DNA of 10,350 bases from an uncultured Collinsella sp. GTDB taxonomy: Bacteria; Actinomycetota; Coriobacteriia; Coriobacteriales; Coriobacteriaceae. The notes under the pieces are model-generated. The model did not search any database. It was not told the DNA's origin and saw only the letters and a list, made by a program, of their open reading frames with translations. The stretch's first letter is position 1; each line of letters starts with the position of its first letter. Positions 6,175 through 10,350 of the stretch are shown here, in pieces. Position numbers and translations under genes: made by a program. The stretch lies in assembly GCA_902464485.1 (NCBI GenBank), contig CABQJJ010000057.1, forward strand, positions 1-10,350, in the 5' to 3' direction.

Positions 6175-6415
6175 GCTGTTTTCCTCCGTCCCCTGCGGAT
6201 CAGTTTGTGCGGGGGAGTTGTGGAGTTGTGCAGGCTGACGAGGTTTTTCTGGAAATACGCCCTCAATGCGCGTATAGTACCGATTGTTTTGTCGGCTCCT
6301 GCTGTGTCGAGTCCAAACCGCGAAATGCCATGAGCGGCGCGGATGCAGCCAGGAGGCACGAGGACAACCCATCGTGGCCACGCCCCGTGCTTAAAACCCC
6401 AAGAAGGAGTGAACA
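6175..6415 (+). promoter_or_regulatory. rplE promoter and leader region
   Basis: This non-coding stretch separates the permease module from the ribosomal operon. TGGAAA (6250-6255), a 17-bp spacer and TATAGT (6273-6278) form a reasonable promoter, with a start near 6285 and a leader of about 130 nt. In the leader, CTCCTGCTG (6296-6304) can pair with CAGCCAGGAG (6346-6355) with one bulge, sequestering an AGGAGG that is not followed by a start codon at a suitable distance. The real rplE site is AAGGAG at 6404-6409. A tandem GAGTTGTG duplication lies at 6215-6230. No remnant of rplX or any other gene was recognised. Confidence 0.5.
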
Positions 6416-6973
6416 ATGGCAGAAGAGAAGTATGTGCCGCGTCTGAAGACCAAGTACAACAACGAGGTCAAGCAGCAGCTTCAGGAAAAGTTCCAGTACG
6501 AGAACGTCATGATGATCCCCAAGTTTGAGAAGATCGTCGTGAACATGGGCGTCGGCGAGGCCGCTACCGATTCCAAGGCCATCGACGGTGCCGTGCGCGA
6601 CCTGCGCGCCATCACCGGCCAGCAGCCGATGATCACCCGTGCCCGCAAGTCCATCGCTACCTTCCGCCTGCGCGCCGGTATGCCGATCGGCTGCAAGGTT
6701 ACCCTGCGTGGCGACCGTATGTGGGAGTTCTTTGATCGTCTGACCTCCGTCGCGATCCCCCGTATCCGCGACTTCCGCGGCATCTCCGCCAAGAGCTTCG
6801 ACGGCCGTGGTAACTTCTCCATGGGCGTCACCGAGCAGCTCATCTTCCCCGAGATTGACTTTGACTCCGTCGATCACCAGCGTGGTATGGACATCACTTT
6901 CGTGACCACCGCCAACACCGATGAGGAGGCCAAGGCCCTTCTGGACGCCTTCGGTTTCCCGTTCAAGAAATAG
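6416..6973 (+). CDS. rplE: 50S ribosomal protein L5
   Basis: The 185-residue product is a full-length L5, which binds 5S rRNA and the central protuberance and contacts P-site tRNA. Diagnostic segments are PKFEKIVVNMGVGEA (35-49), ITGQQPMITRARKSIATFRLRAGMPIG (read in parts, 66-92), VTLRG and DFRGISAKSFDGRGNFSMGVTEQLIFPEI in the C-terminal half, ending in LLDAFGFPFKK. ATG 6416 follows AAGGAG by 6 nt. L5 normally follows rplX in the spc operon; here it is the first gene after a 321-bp gap behind an unrelated permease gene, so its own promoter is presumably needed. Codon use shifts to a strongly biased, highly expressed pattern (CGT/CGC, AAG, GTC) compared with the upstream genes. Confidence 0.98.
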   Translation: MAEEKYVPRLKTKYNNEVKQQLQEKFQYENVMMIPKFEKIVVNMGVGEAATDSKAIDGAVRDLRAITGQQPMITRARKSIATFRLRAGMPIGCKVTLRGDRMWEFFDRLTSVAIPRIRDFRGISAKSFDGRGNFSMGVTEQLIFPEIDFDSVDHQRGMDITFVTTANTDEEAKALLDAFGFPFKK

Positions 6974-7027
6974 GTTCACCTGCCCTATAAGCGCCGTTCC
7001 CACAAGGGGGCGGCGTTTGGGGCGAAC
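6974..7027 (+). promoter_or_regulatory. Hairpin in the rplE-rpsZ spacer
   Basis: Arm 6989-7001 (AAGCGCCGTTCCC) pairs with arm 7006-7018 (GGGGGCGGCGTTT) across an ACAA loop: 13 pairs, three of them G-U in RNA. Outer segments GTTC (6974-6977) with GAAC (7024-7027) and GCCC with GGGC can extend the stem across most of the spacer. No U-tract follows. It sits between two co-directional ribosomal genes, so it is more likely a processing, stability or partial attenuation structure than a full terminator. Confidence 0.55.
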
Positions 7028-7052
7028 AATACTCTATGTGAGGAGGATATAA

Positions 7053-7238
7053 GTGGCTAAGACATCGATGATCGTCAAGTGCAATCGCAAGCAGAAGTTC
7101 TCTACTCGTGAGTACACGCGCTGCCAGCGCTGCGGCCGTCCGCACTCTGTGTACCGCAAGTTCGGCCTGTGCCGTGTCTGCTTCCGCGAGCTTGCACTCA
7201 AGGGCGAGCTTCCCGGCGTTAAGAAGGCCAGCTGGTAA
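7053..7238 (+). CDS. rpsZ: 30S ribosomal protein S14 type Z (zinc-binding)
   Basis: The 61-residue product is the short, zinc-binding form of S14. Cys24, Cys27 (CQRC), Cys40 and Cys43 (CRVC) make the CxxC-x12-CxxC zinc site, followed by FRELALKGELPGVKKASW, the standard end. S14 joins the 30S head late in assembly. The start is GTG at 7053, chosen because AGGAGG at 7041-7046 lies 6 nt before it and MAKTSMIVK is the typical beginning. The C+ form indicates that this gene needs zinc; a cysteine-free paralogue would have to be elsewhere. Spacers of 79 bp before and 119 bp after are long for this operon. Confidence 0.97.
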   Translation: MAKTSMIVKCNRKQKFSTREYTRCQRCGRPHSVYRKFGLCRVCFRELALKGELPGVKKASW

Positions 7239-7250
7239 GTCACTACCAGC
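7231..7250 (+). promoter_or_regulatory. Hairpin across the rpsZ stop codon
   Basis: GCTGGTA (7231-7237) and TACCAGC (7244-7250) form a perfect 7-bp stem around AGTCAC. The rpsZ stop TAA (7236-7238) lies within the structure. No U-tract follows, so terminator function is not supported; RNA stability or end protection is possible. Confidence 0.42.
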
Positions 7251-7293
7251 GTTTCAAGCATCCGTTTGGAACAGGGAAAACGCGCTAGTTAGG

Positions 7294-7316
7294 CTTTGCC
7301 GTTAAGGGCGGCGAAG
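7294..7316 (+). promoter_or_regulatory. Hairpin in the rpsH leader
   Basis: CTTTGCCG (7294-7301) and CGGCGAAG (7309-7316) form an 8-pair stem (one G-U) around TTAAGGG, about 29 nt upstream of the AAGGAG of rpsH. Together with the stop-codon hairpin, it fills the 119-bp rpsZ-rpsH spacer. In enterobacteria S8 represses the spc operon by binding mRNA within the rplE leader; whether this hairpin is an S8 target cannot be told from sequence alone. Confidence 0.4.
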
Positions 7317-7357
7317 AACCAAGAGCACGTGTTCATCAAGAACGAAGGAGAATCTGT

Positions 7358-7756
7358 ATGAACCTTACAGACCCGATCGCAGATATGCTTACGCGCATCC
7401 GTAACGCTAACTCTGTGAACAAGGCCACGGTCTCCATGCCGAGCAGCAAGAAGCTCGTCGAGATCGCTCGTGTTCTGCACGAGGAGGGCTACATCGAGGG
7501 TTACGATGTCGAGGACACCGTTCCCCAGAAGACTCTGCACATCACGCTTAAGTATGGTCCCAAGAAGGCTAAGGTCATCAACGGCATCCGCCGCATTTCC
7601 AAGCCGGGCCTGCGTAAGTACACCGGCGTTGCCGACATGCCCCGCGTCCGCGGTGGCCTTGGTACCGCCATTATTTCCACCAGCCATGGCGTTATGACCG
7701 ACCGCGATGCTCGCAAGCACAACGTCGGCGGCGAGATCATCGCTTACGTCTGGTAA
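7358..7756 (+). CDS. rpsH: 30S ribosomal protein S8
   Basis: The 132-residue product is full-length S8, a primary 16S rRNA-binding protein of the 30S platform. It begins MNLTDPIADMLTRIRNAN, shows the PSSKKLVEIARVLHEEGYI segment and has the C-terminal rRNA-binding motif ISTSHGVMTDRDARKHNVGGE before the terminal AYVW. The family usually has STSxG-hMTDxEA, so the motif is intact. ATG 7358 follows AAGGAG (7345-7350) by 7 nt. The next gene, rplF, starts 33 bp downstream. Confidence 0.98.
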   Translation: MNLTDPIADMLTRIRNANSVNKATVSMPSSKKLVEIARVLHEEGYIEGYDVEDTVPQKTLHITLKYGPKKAKVINGIRRISKPGLRKYTGVADMPRVRGGLGTAIISTSHGVMTDRDARKHNVGGEIIAYVW

Positions 7757-7789
7757 TTCGGTCGGTAGGTAGAAGGAAAGGAGATCACC

Positions 7790-8326
7790 GTGTCTCGTAT
7801 CGGTAATAAGCCTGTCCAGATTCCCGCCGGAGTCGAAGTGGCAGTCAACGGCAACAACGTTGTCGTCAAGGGCCCCAAGGGCCAGCTCGAGCTCGATATC
7901 TATGAGAAGCTCGCTATCAACGTCGAGGACAACGTCCTCACCGTTTCCCGTCCCGACGACGAGCGTGAGACCCGTGCCCGCCACGGCCTCACCCGCGCCC
8001 TCATCCACAACATGGTTGTTGGCGTTTCCGAGGGCTTCGAGAAGAAGCTCGAGCTCGCCGGCGTCGGTTACCGCGTGCAGCAGAAGGGTAAGAACCTCGA
8101 GTTCTCCCTGGGCTTCTCGCACCCCGTGATCGTCGAGGCTCCCGAGGGCATCACCTTCGAGGTTCCCGACAACACCCACGTGAACGTCAAGGGTATCAAC
8201 AAGCAGCAGGTCGGTCAGATCGCCGCTGAGATTCGCGGCCATCGTCCTCCCGAGCCTTACAAGGGCAAGGGTATCCACTATGTTGGCGAGCACATTCGCC
8301 GCAAGCTGGGTAAGGCCGCCAAGTAG
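7790..8326 (+). CDS. rplF: 50S ribosomal protein L6
   Basis: The 178-residue product is full-length L6, which binds 23S rRNA near the sarcin-ricin loop and the GTPase-associated centre. It starts MSRIGNKPVQIPAGV and contains VKGPKGQLEL, the central VGVSEGFEKKLELAGVGYR and the closing PPEPYKGKGIHYVGEHIRRKLGK, all hallmark segments of the duplicated L6 fold. The start is GTG at 7790, supported by AAAGGAG (7778-7783 region) and by the conserved beginning of the protein. Confidence 0.98.
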   Translation: MSRIGNKPVQIPAGVEVAVNGNNVVVKGPKGQLELDIYEKLAINVEDNVLTVSRPDDERETRARHGLTRALIHNMVVGVSEGFEKKLELAGVGYRVQQKGKNLEFSLGFSHPVIVEAPEGITFEVPDNTHVNVKGINKQQVGQIAAEIRGHRPPEPYKGKGIHYVGEHIRRKLGKAAK

Positions 8327-8351
8327 TCGTAACCGACTTACTCGCATAAGA

Positions 8352-8373
8352 CCAGCACCCCGTTAGGTGCTGG
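8352..8373 (+). promoter_or_regulatory. Perfect 8-bp hairpin in the rplF-rplR spacer
   Basis: CCAGCACC (8352-8359) and GGTGCTGG (8366-8373) are exact complements with loop CCGTTA. A run of five T is present at 8385-8389 but starts 11 nt after the stem, too far for a normal intrinsic terminator. The distal operon clearly continues, so attenuation or mRNA processing is the more likely role. Confidence 0.5.
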
Positions 8374-8401
8374 CAAGATCAACCTTTTTAGGAGTTTACG
8401 T

Positions 8402-8770
8402 ATGAACAAGCATAAGGCGAAGCTGGAAGGCCTCAAGCGTCGTCAGCGTCGTGTTCGCGGCAAGGTCTCGGGTACCGCCGAGCGTCCGCGTCTTCGCGTG
8501 ACCCGTACCAACGCCAACATCTATGCCCAGATTATCGACGACAGCAAGGGCTCCAGCCTGACGCTCGTCTCCGCCTCGACCCTCGAGGCCGAGTTCAAGG
8601 GCACCCACACCTCGAACAAGGAGGCTGCGGAGAAGGTCGGTCAGCTCGTTGGCAAGCGTGCCATCGAGGCCGGCATCACCAAGGTCGCTTTCGATCGTGG
8701 TGGCCGTATCTACCATGGCCGCGTCAAGGCCCTCGCCGACGGTGCTCGTGCCGCCGGTCTCGAGTTCTAG
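8402..8770 (+). CDS. rplR: 50S ribosomal protein L18
   Basis: The 122-residue product is L18, the 5S rRNA-binding partner of L5. A basic N-terminal tail (KHKAKLEGLKRRQRRVRGKV) leads into ERPRLRVTRTNANIYAQIIDD and the hallmark AGITKVAFDRGGRIYHGRVKALADGARAAGLEF end. ATG 8402 follows GGAG (8391-8394) by 7 nt. The stop codon TAG is embedded in the AGGAGG of rpsE, so the two are probably translationally linked. Confidence 0.98.
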   Translation: MNKHKAKLEGLKRRQRRVRGKVSGTAERPRLRVTRTNANIYAQIIDDSKGSSLTLVSASTLEAEFKGTHTSNKEAAEKVGQLVGKRAIEAGITKVAFDRGGRIYHGRVKALADGARAAGLEF

Positions 8771-8784
8771 GAGGTATGTAGCAC

Positions 8785-9309
8785 ATGGCTCGTAATCAGA
8801 AGCAGCAGCGCGAGGCCTCCGAGTTCGAGGAGCGCGTCGTTTACATCAACCGCGTGTCGAAGACCGTCAAGGGTGGTCGTCGCATGAGCCTCGTCGCTCT
8901 CGTCGTCGTTGGCGACGGCAAGGGCAACGTCGGCGTTGGCATGGGCAAGTCCGCTGAGGTGCCCATGGCCATCTCCAAGGCGTCTCTCGATGCCAAGAAG
9001 AACATGTTCCACGTGCCGGTGACCGAAGAGGGCACCATTCCGCACGAGGTTCTCGGTCACTTTGGTGCCGGCCGCATCATCATCAAGCCCGCTGTCGAGG
9101 GTACCGGCGTTATCGCCGGCGGCGCTGTGCGTCCCCTCTTCGAGCTTGCTGGCATCAAGAACGTCCTGTCCAAGTCCCTCGGTACCGACAACGGCCTCAA
9201 CATCATCAAGGCTGCCGTCGAGGGCCTCAAGGAGCTCTCCAGCCCTGAGGACGTCGCGGCTCGCCGTGGCCTGACGGTCTCCGAGATGTTCGTCGGTAAG
9301 GAGAACTAA
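8785..9309 (+). CDS. rpsE: 30S ribosomal protein S5
   Basis: The 174-residue product is S5, at the 30S decoding-fidelity region and mRNA entry. The N-terminal double-stranded-RNA-binding-like domain has VVYINRVSKTVKGGRRMSLVALVVVGD (18-44 in parts); the loop KTVKGGRR (26-33), where spectinomycin-resistance changes occur in other bacteria, looks wild-type. The C-terminal domain shows GTGVIAGGAVRPLFELAGI and SLGTDNGLNIIKA. ATG 8785 is preceded by AGGAGG (8769-8774), which overlaps the rplR stop. rpmD starts 2 bp after its stop. Confidence 0.98.
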   Translation: MARNQKQQREASEFEERVVYINRVSKTVKGGRRMSLVALVVVGDGKGNVGVGMGKSAEVPMAISKASLDAKKNMFHVPVTEEGTIPHEVLGHFGAGRIIIKPAVEGTGVIAGGAVRPLFELAGIKNVLSKSLGTDNGLNIIKAAVEGLKELSSPEDVAARRGLTVSEMFVGKEN

Positions 9310-9311
9310 GC

Positions 9312-9494
9312 ATGGCTGACACCATCAAGATCAAGCAGGTCCGCAGCACCAATGGTTGCAAGCAGGACCAGGTCCGTACTGTCCGTGCCCTCGGTCTCCA
9401 CAGGATCCGCGAGGTTCGCGAGATTGCTGACAACGAGTCCGTCCGCGGCATGATCTTCAAGGTCAAGCACCTTGTCGAGATTGTAGAGGAGTAG
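9312..9494 (+). CDS. rpmD: 50S ribosomal protein L30
   Basis: The 60-residue product is a typical bacterial L30: IKIKQVRSTNGCKQDQ, then RALGLHRIREVREIADNESVRGMI and the final VKHLVEIVEE. The ATG at 9312 is 2 bp after rpsE; its AAGGAG (9298-9303) lies inside the rpsE 3' end. The usual G-x-x-x-x-Q-R of the N-terminal segment is NGCKQDQ here, a mild variation. Confidence 0.96.
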   Translation: MADTIKIKQVRSTNGCKQDQVRTVRALGLHRIREVREIADNESVRGMIFKVKHLVEIVEE

Positions 9495-9497
9495 CAA

Positions 9498-9947
9498 ATG
9501 CAGCTTCACGATCTTACTCCCGCGCCCGGTTCCACCAAGAACCGCAAGCGCGTCGGCCGTGGCAATTCTTCGGGTCACGGCACCACTTCTGGCCGCGGCC
9601 AGAAGGGCCAGGGCTCTCGCTCTGGCGGCACCAAGGGTGCCGGCTTCGAGGGCGGCCAGACTCCGCTGGCTATGCGCCTGCCCAAGCTTCCGGGCTTCCG
9701 CAACCCCCGTCGTATCGAGTACACCGCTGTTAACGTTGAGCGTCTCGAGCGTAAGTTTGAGGACGGCGCTGTAATCGACGGTGCTGCTCTTAAGGCCGCT
9801 CGCATCACCAAGAGCGAGTTCGAGCCCGTCAAGGTGCTCGGCAACGGTGAGCTTACCAAGAAGTTTACGGTCAAGGTCGACAAGGTCAGCGCTTCCGCGC
9901 AGGCCAAGATCGAGGCCGCTGGCGGAAAGGTCGAGCTGCCGTGCTAA
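9498..9947 (+). CDS. rplO: 50S ribosomal protein L15
   Basis: The 149-residue product is full-length L15, a late 50S assembly protein. The glycine- and arginine-rich N-terminal extension contains LHDLTPAPGSTKNRKRVGRG and GTTSGRGQKGQGSRSGG, then GFEGGQTPLAMRLPKLPGF, the family signature region; the globular C-terminal part follows. ATG 9498 is 3 bp after the rpmD stop, with GAGGAG (9486-9491) inside rpmD. Its stop is overlapped by the secY start. Confidence 0.98.
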   Translation: MQLHDLTPAPGSTKNRKRVGRGNSSGHGTTSGRGQKGQGSRSGGTKGAGFEGGQTPLAMRLPKLPGFRNPRRIEYTAVNVERLERKFEDGAVIDGAALKAARITKSEFEPVKVLGNGELTKKFTVKVDKVSASAQAKIEAAGGKVELPC

Positions 9948-10350
9948 ATGGTCTTAAGAATGCTTTCCGCATCAAAGAACTGCGCGAAAAGATTCTTTTT
10001 ACCATAGCTATGCTCGTCGTGTACCGCATCGGTGCGCACGTTCCTGTGCCCGGCATTCCCTTCCAGGGGATGCTGGGCCTTTTCTCGACCGAGCAAAACT
10101 CGGTCGCTGCAGGTGCTATGGCCCTCCTGAATCTTTTCTCTGGCGGTGCGCTGAGCTACGTTTCGGTGTTCTCCCTGGGCATTATGCCCTACATCACGAG
10201 CTCGATTATCCTCCAGATGCTCCAGGCCGTTGTGCCTTCTCTGCATGAGCTCGCCCGTGAGGGCGAGGTCGGTCAGACCAAGATTACGCAGTATTCGCGT
10301 TACCTTACCTTGGCTCTGGCTATCCTCAACTCCGTGGGTTACCTCTTCCT
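9941..10350 (+). CDS. secY: Preprotein translocase subunit SecY, 3'-truncated by window edge
   Basis: A + strand frame beginning at GTG 9941 stays open to the window end (136 codons plus two bases). It starts MLNGLKNAFRIKELREKILFT, followed by TM1 with VVYRIGAHVPVPGI (26-39), the plug region LLNLFSGGALSYVSVF (62-77) and TM2 with SLGIMPYITSSIILQML (78-94), all diagnostic of SecY, the channel subunit of the SecYEG translocon. The GTG overlaps the last 7 bases of rplO and has AAAGG at 9926-9930, so the two genes are translationally coupled. The ATG at 9948, which abuts the rplO stop, is in a different frame that closes soon and is not the start. adk and map commonly follow secY but lie outside. 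Confidence 0.96.
   Translation, partial: MLNGLKNAFRIKELREKILFTIAMLVVYRIGAHVPVPGIPFQGMLGLFSTEQNSVAAGAMALLNLFSGGALSYVSVFSLGIMPYITSSIILQMLQAVVPSLHELAREGEVGQTKITQYSRYLTLALAILNSVGYLF

Noticed and set aside
6215..6230. Tandem GAGTTGTG duplication
   Set aside because: Only two 8-bp units; too short and few to assign meaning.
6330..6420. Possible leader peptide or small gene before rplE (ATG at 6330 or GTG at 6374)
   Set aside because: The ATG frame runs into rplE out of frame with no ribosome-binding site; the GTG frame encodes only six residues and its nearest AGGAGG is too far away.
7289..8347. 352-codon - strand frame opposite rpsH and rplF
   Set aside because: It lies over highly conserved ribosomal genes and its leucine- and valine-rich product reflects their codon bias.
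8352..8389. Intrinsic terminator between rplF and rplR
   Set aside because: The T-run is 11 nt from the stem and the operon continues with tightly linked essential genes.
9948..9950. ATG directly after the rplO stop as the secY start
   Set aside because: It is in another frame that soon meets a stop; GTG 9941 gives the conserved SecY N-terminus.
1..10350. CRISPR arrays, tRNA or rRNA genes, transposases, integrases or toxin-antitoxin pairs
   Set aside because: Both strands were read for spaced repeats, tRNA-like ends and recognisable families; none was found beyond the palindromes reported.

Overview
The window is a GC-rich bacterial segment. Its strong AAGGAG/AGGAGG ribosome-binding sites, several GTG starts, a zinc-type S14 and overall protein character suggest an anaerobic gut actinobacterium of the Coriobacteriia type, possibly Collinsella. 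This placement is an inference from style and gene content; no 16S or other decisive marker is present. Two unrelated blocks meet near position 6100-6415.

Block 1 (1-6094) is an accessory/metabolic module for a selenium-dependent molybdenum hydroxylase (SDMH) and probable purine or related N-heterocycle catabolism. On the + strand come the 3' part of a MocA-like molybdopterin cytidylyltransferase and, 8 bp later, a complete dihydropyrimidinase/hydantoinase (HyuA type) with all metal ligands. Facing them on the - strand is yqeC, a P-loop protein of selenium-cofactor hydroxylases. Divergent from yqeC, sharing an AT-rich promoter region, are yqeB and xdhC, and then an NCS2 xanthine/uric-acid/uracil-type permease with its own perfect -10 box. 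The likely logic is import of a nucleobase (permease), hydroxylation by an Mo-cytosine-dinucleotide enzyme matured by MocA, XdhC, YqeB and YqeC, and ring opening by HyuA. The hydroxylase subunits and selD are not in the window and would be expected upstream of position 1 or elsewhere.

Block 2 (6416-10350) is the spc ribosomal-protein operon: rplE, rpsZ (zinc S14), rpsH, rplF, rplR, rpsE, rpmD, rplO and the 5' part of secY, all on the + strand in canonical order. It begins at rplE: the rplN and rplX genes that normally precede it are absent and replaced by block 1. A candidate promoter (TGGAAA-17-TATAGT) with a leader of about 130 nt precedes rplE. The proximal genes are separated by unusually long spacers (79, 119 and 75 bp) holding hairpins without U-tracts, while the distal genes are packed with 2-14 bp gaps or overlap.

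The main non-coding structures are a near-perfect 25-bp inverted repeat just after the permease gene (6108-6174), three copies of a GGGTAGCTWA motif in the convergent gap between hyuA and yqeC, and helically phased ATAATA repeats in the yqeC/yqeB divergent promoter. No tRNA, rRNA, CRISPR array, transposase or integrase gene was seen.
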